From NCBI GenBank assembly GCA_003008705.1, contig PDUO01000044.1:2004-66003 (forward strand): a DNA stretch of 64,000 bases, read 5' to 3'. Both the position numbers and the translations under genes were made by a program. The first letter of the stretch is position 1. Each line of letters starts with the position of its first letter. The notes beneath the pieces were generated by a model that was not told the origin of the DNA, ran no database searches, and was given only the letters and a program-made list of their open reading frames with translations. The DNA is from Pezicula radicicola. Taxonomy: Eukaryota > Ascomycota > Leotiomycetes > Helotiales > Dermateaceae. Positions 33,468-44,514 of this stretch are shown one piece after another.

Positions 33468-33813
33468 TTAACGAATTGGCTTCCTCCTTCCTCCATTGTC
33501 TTCCATTCTGTAGCTTCCTGGTGAACCCTCTAGATCGCTCCCCTGTGCCTGGATAAGAGCAGCCTTCTTGCGCTTGCGGTATCTGAGACTACGGGTGAGA
33601 TTAGTCTTTGAATTCAGATGAGCTTATCCTGACTCGGTAAGGAGCGAGGATAAGGGGGCTGATTCGGTATACATACTAGAACCATAATGCGACCAGTTGA
33701 ATTGGTATTGCAATTGCTCCTCCAATGATCAACCACTTATACTTCTCCCAGAAGCTCTTGTCATCGCGTGCCACGAGAACCGCACGGGCGAGTAAATTCA
33801 TCCCGGAGTCCAT
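33468..33813 (-). CDS. Small single-pass membrane protein, unknown function
   Basis: Two exons on the minus strand, 33813-33677 and 33588-33468, give 85 residues; the intron (88 nt) has a GTATGT donor and a CGTAG acceptor. The protein starts MDSGMNLLARAVLVARDD, then has one hydrophobic helix (about 27-47, KWLIIGGAIAIPIQLVALWF). This is followed at once by a strongly basic stretch (YLRYRKRKKAAL) and a hydrophilic tail ending RRKPIR. The positive-inside rule suggests the C-terminus is cytosolic. I do not recognise the family. The gene is too short for standard gene finders and lies alone in a gene-poor stretch. Frame continuity across the intron and the helix-plus-basic-flank design support it being real. 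Confidence 0.65.
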
Positions 33814-36800
33814 GATGGATATGGGACGAAAGATCGAGGTGGGAGTAGGTTCGTACTCAGGAGAGCAATTGAATATGAGTTTTGGGAAAGGTGGTACAGG
33901 TTTGTTTTTATGGTGAGGTGAGATGAGGTGTGAAAGGATGTGATGGTTGGGAGACTGAGATGAAGTATGGTTTCCCTCCAAGGTTCCATCACAGCCTTTA
34001 TAACGCACATTGATAGCACGTAGATGATGCTCGTTAGACTTTTCGGAAAATGGCGAGTACGCAGTACGATAGGGTCTGCAACCCAGCACAGCAAATGGCA
34101 CCTTGTGTGGTGGTGTATGTGGTATTCGCTGTACGAGACTAGGTACGAATGACCCCGAGTTGCTGTTTTAGAGTTCTCGGACCAATGAGCGAACAATCGT
34201 CACTGTTGTCATAGGCCTTATAAGGCCCATGCCAAGCACGCCCGAGTAGTATTTTGGCATTAATTACTTAGCATAGAGATCCGATAATTTGAGCATCTTC
34301 TGTAGATCATCACTACTTCCCCAACTTTATCCATGTTCGGGGGCATGGTGGAATCCTCCGTCTCATTCATTCGTATCCGCTGCGAGGCCGCGTGTCCGCT
34401 TTACGTTGTACGAGTTAAGCGAGCAGTCAAAGTTTCCTTTTGGAAACCTCCTGGTGCTCTTTTTACTGAAAATGCGAATTTGGAAAGCTGATTGTGCTCG
34501 TTAATCCGAAGTAGAACGGCACTGACATTAGTCTAGCTTAATCGTGAGAAGCTTATTTGTCAGATCATCGGACGATGGACACCACGTTCCAATATTTATC
34601 AATCGCAAAGCCTCGAAGTCGACATGATGGTATTATTGCGGGCAGAGAGCATACTTTTTCCATGGTGTTGGCACCAAGTCTTTCTCAACCAATAATACAG
34701 AGATCGTATACACCGTAATTGCTTAAAATAGAAAACAGAGAATGGTAGTCGTACTATTATTGCCCATACTTTTGCTCGCAGATATACTTTACATTCTGTG
34801 CAAAGGTAGTTTAAGTGCTTGTATTGGCAAGAAAATACTCTCAAGAGGGGCGCACGCTACAGTACAACATTTGATTTATTAATACCATGGTGCTGGTTCA
34901 ACGGTGTCTATTGTCAGTCCGGGTGGGAGATTCCTGGTACGAGACAGCGGACAAACCTAGAATGCGCCTCATTCATGGAAACTTCAAACTCTAGAACACT
35001 CGGAACTATCCTCCCTCCGGATTTTGCAGCGATTACTATGACTTTCTCCTTCTGTACAATAGAAGGAATCGATTATTGGTATTGATACACATGGTCAGGA
35101 TGAAGCAAGAAATTATTCGAGCACCGCACTCTACAGTACACACTTAAGTAACCTACCACTATGATCGACAATAACAGGCGAAGCTCCGATTCAACAGGAG
35201 CTTCCCGAAGTGGGATAATACGCTGTTTCCAGGAAAAGAATACACGATTGTCCCCGATAACCATGCAGGTCTGATCTATCTCAAACAGCCCAAGATCTAC
35301 GCTAGGAAGACCGAATTCTATTCACACACAGCTCAGAAGCTGATCCTTGACTTCATTCATATGGGATAAAAGCCACTGGGGAAGGGATGCATGTTTCCTT
35401 TACGGAGCAATGATTGTCACATGAAAGTAGAGATGAAATTTTCATTGAAATATCTTGAGTAAAGCTCTACAGAATGCTTGGATTATCTTATCATTCACAC
35501 TCCAAAAGCACCACTAGATCACCTCTGTGACAAGCAACAATAGAATTCACTCCAAACTCGATGGTTTATTGTACCCCAAACCGAGCAGGTCATCGCACCT
35601 TTTATCCTTCAGATTACTCGAATCTTTTATTTCACTTGAGTCACGCAGAAAATGAAAAGAAGTCTAGACCAAACCGCAGTGGCTATGGAAAGCCTTACTA
35701 AGCGGAGGCTAACCTAACAAGCTTTAGAAACAAAGCTCTTGTATACGTCTTAAAAGTCCTTGTCACCACCAGCTAAGGATTGCGGGGAAGGTAATTGGAA
35801 CTTCAAAAGCGTAGGTTTGCTAGTAGCTGTCGAAGCAGGTTTGAGTAAAGTCAGAACTCGGTTAGACAAAATGAACGTCCATTTTATGATGAGGTGATCG
35901 AAGAGCCCTGCTCTTGAATCTAACCAGAGAGCTAACATGCTAATAGGTCCAGCTCATCATGGCTATACGCGAAGCCAGGAAGTGTTTTTATTTAGGAATA
36001 TTTGGCATCATGAAATCGCTTCTGAACTCAAGTAATTGCAGAAAAGTAAGAGCTTCTCCTAGTTTTGGTCCTGAAGAATTGCCTAAGCAAGCTTCCCATG
36101 ATAGAGAGAGGTATTCAAGCTTTATATACGTTACAGGTGTCGCTTGGGTTACTAATTGCTTGAGAATGTGATGCACTTCTCTCTTCCCAATTATTGAAAT
36201 TGCGTATTTAAGTCTTTGTGAACTCATTCAATTTAAAGCTATTAGGACTAAATATTGCTCGTTCTCGTAACGGTGGTTTGAAATTTGTCACCGAGGACTT
36301 CAGCCAGACAAATAGAACAGCAGGATTCCTGAACAACTCTGTCCACGGTCTGTTGTTTGACCTGAATCCCAACACCTTCTAAGTCCCCGCTAAGTGCCAG
36401 CATAAGTGACCCTTCACCGCTTTGCTTACCGTCGCCTCATCTTAGGCTCGCCTATGCTCATCATACATCTATATCCATATAGTCTTCTGTAACCTACCAA
36501 GATACATTGATATTTAGAAAGGGATTTCTTCTACTTTTCTTACTAAAAAAATTCGAGCAACCTATTGGTCGCCTCTTAGAATGCCTGAGCAAATCTTAGT
36601 GGTGGGTGAAGCGATCACACCTGATCAGCCTCATCAATCAACGACAGCTCTCATCACCGTCTCCTTCAACAACAGTCCCATCACCATCCTCTCTGGTTAT
36701 TCTAATGACCAGACTGACTCTAATATTTCTATCAACCGAGAAGCAGCAAATATTGCAAACAAGTGCAATAATCTGCTACCACGCTCTATCTAGCCTCAAG

Positions 36801-36855
36801 ACGACACAGACTTACAGCCTTATCCTCGAATCGTGCAGCACAAAAGAACCACACT
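33814..36855. other. Gene-poor region
   Basis: No credible complete gene. It holds a possible Copia fragment (35256-35369) and, at its right end, the leader of the STAND/RBR gene. That leader has an upstream frame of 70 codons (36581-36793) ending about 60 nt before the start codon, which could act as an upstream ORF. Confidence 0.45.
35256..35369 (+). pseudogene. Possible Ty1/Copia RNase H fragment
   Basis: A 37-codon stretch reads DNHAGLIYLKQPKIYARKTE and continues to a stop. It resembles the Copia RNase H motif D-N-x-(A/G)-(A/L)-I-x-L...H/YARTKHI. It is short and isolated, with no flanking LTR, so the assignment is tentative. Confidence 0.25.
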
Positions 36856-38454
36856 ATGTCATTTGGGTACTCCGCTGGAGATCTTCTAGGATTCACCCAA
36901 CTAGCTTGGAAGACGGTGCAGAATAGTCGAAAAGCGTGCGGTGAACATGATGAGTTAACCCGCGAGGTTACGAGTCTGCATTTTGTACTCCGCCGAGTCG
37001 AGCAAGAAGCCGCGAATCGCAACTCGCTTCTTGAACGCCTAAATGATGACACGAACGAGGAACTTAGTAGTGCCATTGAAGGTTGTGGAAAGGTTCTCAA
37101 TATCCTTGATAGTATACTTGAAAAATATAATGCCCTGAGTGACGACGAAAGAGCGGGACGAAAACTCTGGAGCAAGATTCGATTTGGTAATGGGGAGATG
37201 GCGGACTTGAATGAGTTGCGTTTGAAGATCTTGACTTATACTTCGGTGATCACCTTACTTCTGAACCTACTCACTATGAACTCGCAAGGTAAGGTTGAGC
37301 AACAGATGGACCGTCAAGGCTCGGACCTTCGCGAAATACGGCAGTCTTTGAATTGGATTTCAGCGTCATTATGTTCTGGTGAGGAGGGTTCTGTTCTCAC
37401 CAATTATGCTGGAGATGATAAAGCTATTTGGAAAGAGCTCCGTCGAGAGCTTATTCGCGAAGGATATTCGAGTGATATTATCTCTACACACAAAGCAACT
37501 ATTATGGATTACGTGAAGGAACTTGGTGATCGGGGTATATTGGACGAGATATCTGCTATTGAAAGGGTAGACGAGGCAACTTCACCCAAAGATCCAGGAC
37601 AGGGTCTTGACGCAACATACACAACTGGCAGCTTACCGGGTACTGCTGAGCTACCTCCAATTACAGAAGCTTTTCCCAACGACAACAGCGACGAGTGCCA
37701 GGATCAACCACCGGTCGGATCGCCGAACTTTAACGTTGATACGAATGAAGACCAAAGAAGTGTCAACCAGAATCACCCAAATAATCCTATAAAGTCAAAC
37801 ATAGCACAAAAGCAAGTACCTAAAGTCATAACTGAATGTATCAAATTTGTTAACGGTATATCATTTTTCAGGCTAGAATGTTCCGTTTGCAATAGAACAT
37901 ATTTTGACCCAGGAACGACCAGAGCCAGGGCGCCGACGTACCTCAAATGCGACCACCGCTGGTGTCGGCAATGTCTGCGGAACGCATTTGCCAAGTCATT
38001 AACCAGTGCCGCGAACATGCCCCCGAAGTGTTGCCTGAAGGTCATTCATACACGCCATGTTGAAGGCCATTTCAACATGGCATTCAAGAGACTGTGGAAT
38101 AGGATGTCCACAGAGTATAACGAACCGAATAGCGGAGCCTATTGTCCACAGCTGGGATGTGGCGAGTTCATCTGTGATAGTGACCATCGCACAACTTGGC
38201 TGACGAGAACCAAAGTCTGGAGGTGTAGCCGCTGCCACGAACCTATGTGCCGCAAATGTAATGATCGGCCGCATTCGAAGCGATTACAATGTGTTGATGA
38301 GGAGACACGAATTAGAAATGCGACGAAGTGTAAGGAATTTAGTGAATTAAGGACCACAGAACTCATTGCAAAGGTGGCCAAGAAATATATCAAAGAACCC
38401 ATTATTTATGGGCTGGCAATTAATGGGATGGATAGCGGTGTTAAGGACATCTAA
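36856..38454 (+). CDS. STAND-type N-terminal domain fused to RING-IBR zinc modules
   Basis: Single-exon frame of 532 residues. Residues 1 to about 235 match the helical N-terminal domain common in fungal NLR/STAND-like and related proteins (MSFGYSAGDLLGFTQLAWKT, EHDELTREVTSLHFVLRRVE, LWSKIRFGNGEMADLNELR, TSVITLLLNLL). A disordered acidic linker (about 240-320) follows. From about 341 a RING-type module appears: CSVC, then CDHRWCRQC and KCC. Then an IBR-like module: CPQLGC (about 429), CSRCHEPMCRKC (about 456-467) and a final H/C pair near 471-477. This order is the RBR (RING-between-RING) E3 ubiquitin ligase pattern. The frame ends about 55 residues later without a recognisable RING2 and its catalytic cysteine, so the protein is either truncated or non-canonical. 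I infer a role coupling an NLR-like sensor domain to ubiquitin signalling. Confidence 0.8.
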   Translation: MSFGYSAGDLLGFTQLAWKTVQNSRKACGEHDELTREVTSLHFVLRRVEQEAANRNSLLERLNDDTNEELSSAIEGCGKVLNILDSILEKYNALSDDERAGRKLWSKIRFGNGEMADLNELRLKILTYTSVITLLLNLLTMNSQGKVEQQMDRQGSDLREIRQSLNWISASLCSGEEGSVLTNYAGDDKAIWKELRRELIREGYSSDIISTHKATIMDYVKELGDRGILDEISAIERVDEATSPKDPGQGLDATYTTGSLPGTAELPPITEAFPNDNSDECQDQPPVGSPNFNVDTNEDQRSVNQNHPNNPIKSNIAQKQVPKVITECIKFVNGISFFRLECSVCNRTYFDPGTTRARAPTYLKCDHRWCRQCLRNAFAKSLTSAANMPPKCCLKVIHTRHVEGHFNMAFKRLWNRMSTEYNEPNSGAYCPQLGCGEFICDSDHRTTWLTRTKVWRCSRCHEPMCRKCNDRPHSKRLQCVDEETRIRNATKCKEFSELRTTELIAKVAKKYIKEPIIYGLAINGMDSGVKDI

Positions 38455-38703
38455 ATTAGCAAAAATGAGTTTCGAATAGCCCTCCTTAGCACTTATGAAT
38501 ACTTTTTAGAAAGTCTTTAAAGGTTTCTAACTCTGATAAAAACTAGATCAACTATTATTATTCCTATTTTCTAAAATTGTAATCTAATTCTGGTGATTTG
38601 GATATTTATCTTCTTTAGGCAAATTACCTTACTTGAATTAAGTAACTTTGTTAAACCCCTTAACTTAGGAAGCTTTTATATGACTCCGGCATCCATCCCA
38701 TAG

Positions 38704-38964
38704 CCTGCATCAGAAATCTCTCCAAGCGCTAGCCACCCACGTTACTCTTCCGACCTCAAACAAGATCCAATCTCAAAACTCCAAACCGGAGTCGACAGAG
38801 CAACCAAATTTGGTCGTAGAAGAGATGAAAATGAAGAGAGCAGCTCCCTCCGCCACAACCCCATCTCCAACCCCATCACCCAAATGCTCTCCCAACTCAT
38901 CTCAACCTTCCCAGTCCACCGTCCCGTTCGCGCTATCTTTGCATGTCCACAACGGCGAATCTAA
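38704..38964 (+). pseudogene. Coding-like orphan fragment
   Basis: An 86-codon frame lacking a start codon begins straight after TAG 38701-38703 and ends at TAA 38962-38964. It has C-ending codon preference typical of fungal exons (SASHPRYSSDLKQDPISKLQ, later NPITQMLSQLISTFPVHRP). I do not recognise the family. It could be a broken exon of a lost gene. Confidence 0.35.
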
Positions 38965-40282
38965 TGGTTAGTTGTCATTTCCATTTTTTTCAAGCCTAGA
39001 AATCTAGAAGAGATAAGTGTTATTCAGTTTTATTCCGAGAGAGGATTTTTAGTTTGTAAGATTCACTTCATGGTAGCATAGAAGAGCAGGTTCTTCAAAT
39101 TTGTTATTCGATTTCCCATCGACGCTATTTCTTCTTCTCCTACTTGAACCTTCTCATTTCCAGAGCTTACTAGTAGCCTTGTGTTTGGTATTCGAGGGCG
39201 AAGGCAAAGCCATACTTCTATGTAATAGCATAACGAACGGCGCTCTTCTGAATATTTCCGTAAGCCCAAGGTCAAGTAAAGTACAACTATAGAATTTATT
39301 GTTCTCAACTTCCTGCATCAAAAAAGTCGTAGAGATACATTCACCATGACAATTCTTAACCCTGAAATAACAGTGTACCCCAAAAGCACCAAGTCAGCCC
39401 GAGTTCATTGAGTCCATTACAGAGAAACCTCGCTCTCTCATAATCTCTAATCGATTCCACTTAGGGCCAAGAAACAACTCGGATGCCAATAAGACAGTGA
39501 GTATATCTATCTCTGCTCAAGGTAGTATCATGTATTAAGTCCAGAGTAAACAAAACAATATAGACTTTTCCATCCGAACGAACGATTGCAAAACTCGCAA
39601 TTGAATTCACGTTACCTATGACGGCACACATCGTCATTATTTAAGTTTGCAGTTCATGAGGATGTTTTGGATATTTGGAATAATAATATTAAGACACAGA
39701 GGTTTTGTTTGAGACGTGTGAGGTTTGAGTTTGGACGTCACTGATGTATTTGGAGTATTAATACTCTAGAGTACGAGGATATAGTGCTTGGCTCGGATTC
39801 AACAGTGGAGATTTGAAAGTACGAAAACCGAAGTTTAATAGAGGAATAGGATTTACGCGAGATGATGCTTGGCAATGCATACCTTGCTTAACTATTCCAG
39901 TAGTCTCACCCTGTAGAAACTAGATATGATAATAGACGCTCGATGCCCCCTTTATTGACAAGTAGTTCTCGCTTCAAACTTCGTCTTCAAGACACAGGTC
40001 AGAAGGCGACCAAATGATGACCGACCGCGCTTATCAGATGAACTGATCGACGCCGGGAACTCCTCCACTCTCGGCGATAGCGATAAGTGAATTCCAGTGT
40101 TCCGCATCCGCATGTGGAAAGATGGGGGAGAGATGTCGACACCACAACCTTGGTCTGCGAACATCCCATTTTCCAGGAGTTTGGCCGTTAAAGTAGAAGA
40201 TAGTGATACTTGAAGCGTTGTTCAAACGAACTACCTCTCTGACGCCTCTTCTACATCATCTTTATTTTCCCGGTTTGCCATC
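38965..40282. other. Intergenic, no supported gene
   Basis: Non-coding DNA upstream of the glutamine amidotransferase. A 70-codon minus-strand frame (39952-40164) has no motif. Nothing else seen. Confidence 0.5.
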
Positions 40283-41060
40283 ATGACAGTCATTCCAACC
40301 CTCAAGGTTGCGGTGCTGATGAACGGCTCCTCGACATTGAAGGAAGATGTCTCAGCCAGCTTCATTACTGCGATCAACACTGTTTCCCCAACTGCTGTGA
40401 TCGATTTCTTTGATCCGATCGTAGCGCAGGAGTACCCCATACAGTCGGATTATGATCTCGTTGTGCTGAGCGGTGGTGGAACTGACCCCATGTCGAAAGA
40501 ACCATGGGTATTAAAGATGCAAGAATTTGTGAGATCGACGGTCCAGGATTTTCCGAAGACGAAGCTGTTGGGTATATGTTGGGGGCACCAGACGATTTCG
40601 GTGTCCCTTGGAGGAAGAGTCGAGCCCATGGAGACTGCGGAGGTAACCCACCCTGAATATGCGACTGTGTGTCTTGAAGTAACAAACCGTGTACGTGTAG
40701 TTGGGTGTGCACACCATCTCACTGACAGACACGGGGTCCAAATTCTTCTCGTCCGCACTACCATCACCAACCTCGTATGAGATTTTGGAGTTCCACAAGA
40801 GAGAGATCACGGAGCCTGGGAAGGGGCTTATCGCACTTGCAACTAACAACCAGGCGTTTGTGAGTGCAAGTAACACTGTGCTCACATTCCAAGGCCACCC
40901 CGAGTTGACTGCTGCGTTTGGTAAGAAGATGCTGCCGGGGGCCACGAAGACTTATATGGGGGTGAAAGAGGAGGAAGTAGAAGAGGTTGGAAAGAATTTT
41001 GATAGGCCACATGATGGAATAGCCATCTGGAAGAGGATTTTGGCGTGGGTGAAAGAGTAG
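40283..41060 (+). CDS. Class I glutamine amidotransferase-like protein
   Basis: Exons 40283-40642 and 40701-41060 give 239 residues; the intron is 58 nt, phase 0, with a GTAACC donor. The fold of class I GATases is clear: LVVLSGGGTDP (59-69), the nucleophile elbow LLGICWGHQ with Cys99 (95-103), and the catalytic His and Glu in FQGHPE (His186, Glu188). These enzymes release ammonia from glutamine for a partner synthase. Stand-alone fungal members such as the uncharacterised yeast YLR126C-like proteins have no fused synthase domain, and none is present here. EFHKREI (150-156) sits where active members keep a substrate-contact loop. The physiological partner is unknown. No adjacent biosynthetic gene suggests one. 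Confidence 0.9.
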
Positions 41061-42170
41061 ACAGTGTAGAAGACAATGGGGTCTTGGATATTGTGTGTTG
41101 CTCATACTCCCAAGTCGTCCTGTGTGCTTTTTTCATTTTTGCCTTATGGGGTGGCCAACTGCCATGTGAGACGTTTCTCTGTCGTCTCTTCCCGGGTGTC
41201 CTCATCTCTGAGTCGGTTTCTCCCATAATCGCAATGCCCTTTGACGATACCGCCAATATCTCGCCAAAAAGCACTTGAAGCAGGAGGATGTAAGTGGTGA
41301 TGTGATATGGAGCATCCACTCTAGCGCAAGCATTGGCCTTCGAGCCCTGGATTACTGTAGGCTAGAGAGATGGCCAACGACAAGCGAACGATAGTCAATA
41401 CCTCCAAAGCCTCTCACCACAACTGATATGAAAGAATGCTAGATAGCATAAACCACATTGCCTCACTTGGGTAGAGCAACTCACTCTGCCTTGATTTTCC
41501 GACTTGCTTTGCTTGGGTATTATTCCATTGAATTTGAGTAGTTGTAACTCACTTGCTAGTAACTAGCACCTACCAAGTCAGAATTGCATGTGAAGAATAG
41601 TCCAACACAAGAACTACGGGTAATCTTGAAAATTGACATGTAGGTAGTGAATAATGATGGGATGGTAGCAACATGACATTGCGTTGAGGGCATTCAGAAG
41701 AAGTTCTCCTATTATTGTCGTGTGATTTGTTGTAATGGACGCGTTGCGTATGGAGAGAGCATGATGAGATCCATTGGAGGCTGTGCACTACTGTGGTACT
41801 CCGTAGTTGTTGTGGCTTGACCCAATTACAGTGGGACCTCCTCCTCTGCATTACGAGGACCAATCTCAGGGAAAGGGCCAGACGGGAACCGAAGGACAAA
41901 ACTGCCTCACGGTAGCACACGGGTACAATCTGATTGTGCCGCTGATCAACATCTTTTGTGTCGTCGTCGTCGCTACTGTCGCCGTCGCATCTCTGTGTAT
42001 TCAATGTAAAAAGGTTGTCCATCAAAAGCATCTCTCGGTTCGCGCATCCCAAATCCATCTCTTCCTATTCGGTCGCAAACTCCGCCCACTATTTGCGTCG
42101 TCCGCTCAGACAGTCGTCAGGTCAGGTTCAGGGGTACCTGCCCCAATCGTCCCACCTGTAATATTGAAAC
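41061..42170. other. Intergenic and leader of the YTP1-like gene
   Basis: No credible gene. A CGTCGTCGTCGTCG-type microsatellite occurs near 41961-41990. The 162-codon minus-strand frame 41570-42058 and the overlapping plus-strand frame 41807-42346 lack motifs and conflict with the YTP1-like start. Confidence 0.5.
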
Positions 42171-43801
42171 ATGGAACGATTCATAAGGAGCCGCATGAGC
42201 CCAGCAAGAGCGATGGCAGGTGGAAACAACAGGTCAGGAGTTTTCGGCTTGGGTTCACTCTTTGCTATACTTCTTCTGGTCAGAGAAACAGAAGCACACG
42301 GCCACGACATGGACAAAATCGCCCCCGGAGACGCGATGAGCGTTGATCCCATGGTGAGGATAGCTACGCATTGGCAATGGAGGGATGCAGTGCTAATCGG
42401 ATCTGTAGGATGTTGTATTATGGATTCATATCCTGTTGATGATGCTGTCCTTTGGCATCATCTTCCCAGCGGGTATGGTGCTTGGGGTAAGTCAACAAGC
42501 CATGTCAGTTCAACAATGGAAAGATGGCATTTCTGACAGCGACGCTTGTACAGATAGTCCGGAATAGATGGCATGTCCCAGTCCAATTCCTCGGAACCGC
42601 CATCGCGATCCCCGCATATTTCCTGGGTCATCTACACGGAGGACGGGTCTTTGCACCCAACATTCACGCCAAATTCGCCAACTGGTTGATGTTGATGCTG
42701 GTTGCTCAGGTTGTTATGGGAATCTACCTCCGCATGCACCTCACCAAGGGAGTTCACGGCAAATTTCGGGGAGGAGCTGTTATTGCACACGGCGTGATCG
42801 GGAAGCTGATGCCAGTGGTGGCTTGGGTTCAGATGTTGTTTGGAGGAATCACGGCTCTCGGATTCTGTCGTGGTGATCACCTTGGCCAATGTCTTGCCCA
42901 TTTCATTATGGGAAGTGCATTTATTGGATACGGTATCATCATGACCATTCTCATGTTGGTAGGACAGGTTTGGTTGAAGAAGTCGGGCCGCTCCCAGGAA
43001 TTCTTCGACTCGGTCATGATTGCGGCTTGGGGATGCGTCAATACCTTTACCGAGCACAGATGGGGAGGTCCCTGGGTCGCCAACGATGTCCAGCATACAA
43101 CAATGGGCGTAATTTGGTGGTGTGCAGGTCTAGCCGGTGTATGGCTGAGTAGAAAGAGGGACGGAACACCCAAGAGAAACTTCGTCCCTGGATTTGTCAT
43201 CTTCATCACTGGATGGGCCATGTCCAGCCACCCGCAGCATTTGATGCTGAGCACTATGGTCCACACCATGTTTGGGTACACGCTGATGGCTGCTGGTTTG
43301 ACCAGAATCATCGAGGTTGCCTTTGTTCTGAGCGATTCAGCAAATATGTCGGAAGATGGAGATGTTCACAGCTTTCAATACATTCCCCCATTCGTGAGTC
43401 TATTCTCAATCTCGTAGATTGGACGGTAATTTACTAACAATGTTTAGCTCCTCCATGCTTCTGGATTCCTGTTTATGGGTGCTACGGAAGAGCAAATGCA
43501 ATTGATTTCTGATTCCGGAATTGACCACGTGTCCTACGTTCTCATTCTCTACAGTTTCTCATTCCTCATTTTCCTCCTTGCCAACATGCTCCTTCACCTC
43601 TACGCTGTTAACGCAGCAGCACCGGCAGTTCCACCAAAAGACATTGAACGCCCAGAAAGAATACCAAGACAGAATGGGCACCGACCATCAGACTCAAGGC
43701 AGATTCGGGATGCAGAGGAGTTTGAGTTGGAGGGTTTGATGACTGATGATGAGCCGGAGAGCCCGAGTACGCTAGGGAAGAACAATGAGCAGCATGTATG
43801 A
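42171..43801 (+). CDS. YTP1-like integral membrane protein (DUF2427 plus YTP1 C-terminal domain)
   Basis: Exons 42171-42353, 42409-42486, 42554-43393 and 43448-43801 give 484 residues; all introns are phase 0 with GTGAGG, GTAAGT and GTGAGT donors. A hydrophobic segment (about 26-38) followed by EAHGHDMDK looks like a signal peptide. The DUF2427 part contains DVVLWIHILLMMLSFG across the second exon. Many membrane helices follow, with histidines (LHGGRVFAPNIHAKFANWLM, FTEHRWGGPW, DVQHTTMGVIWWCAG, SSHPQHLMLSTMVHTMFGYT) positioned as in cytochrome b561/ferric-reductase-like proteins. The protein therefore may bind haem (inference). The acidic C-terminal tail (ERPERIPRQNGHRP...) is cytosolic. Yeast Ytp1 is of unknown function. 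Confidence 0.9.
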
Positions 43802-44514
43802 TTGAGGAGAGGGTGGGTTATTGACTTTAAGGAAAAAACATATTTGGAGCGGTTGCAAGCGGATTGCAGTTATGTCTAAAGTCGCTCTTTCATTGGTCTA
43901 TTGGGTATCGTGCATGGCGTGGAGTTATTGTACAGACAGGTTGGGATACTTTACAGAGATATAATCCAAAATTCTACACCACCCACCACCTTTCCTATCC
44001 TACATTTTTTCGCGGTACCAAGGCCATGGCATTTATGAGATCGGAGCTGAAGTCGGGTCTGAGATATCTATGTCGCTTTCTTTTTTTTGCGCGGAGTGAT
44101 TTGCTGTCGTGGGGCTGATCAATCTCCTTTCCGAATTTCACCCCGAGGATGTATAGTACGCTGCGTACATATCGTACACTCCCCTTTAAACCACCCATTT
44201 CAACCATTCGCTTGGCAGAAATTGGAAGTCAAGTTATCATGAAGCGCCACCATTCACCAACAAATCTCGTATCCAGTGGGTTGCCAGTGTGGAGTTCTCT
44301 ATCTCTCATCCGTGTATATACCTCCCCAGGCAGGTTCGTAAGATAAAGTAGGTAGTCATAAGGTGGCCAGGTCTGACTTCTCCTTTCCCATTTCCTTCAA
44401 TTCGACTTCCCATCAGCGAAGGGTATGGATAGAAAACCGAAGCACCTAGTAACCCTCCAGTTCTCCTACCCTAGACATTATTCATTCCCCAGATCCTCAT
44501 AAAGTAACCTAACC
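43802..44514. other. Convergent 3' flanks, no gene
   Basis: Region between the ends of the YTP1-like and peptidyl-tRNA hydrolase genes. Short frames only. Confidence 0.5.

Noticed and set aside
34819..35085. 88-codon plus-strand frame
   Set aside because: No motif, poor codon use, isolated in a gene-poor stretch.
36581..36793. 70-codon frame immediately before the STAND/RBR gene
   Set aside because: Not a recognisable protein; at most an upstream ORF in the leader, so not called as a gene.
41570..42058. 162-codon minus-strand frame
   Set aside because: Antisense to the YTP1-like leader, low-complexity composition, no motif.
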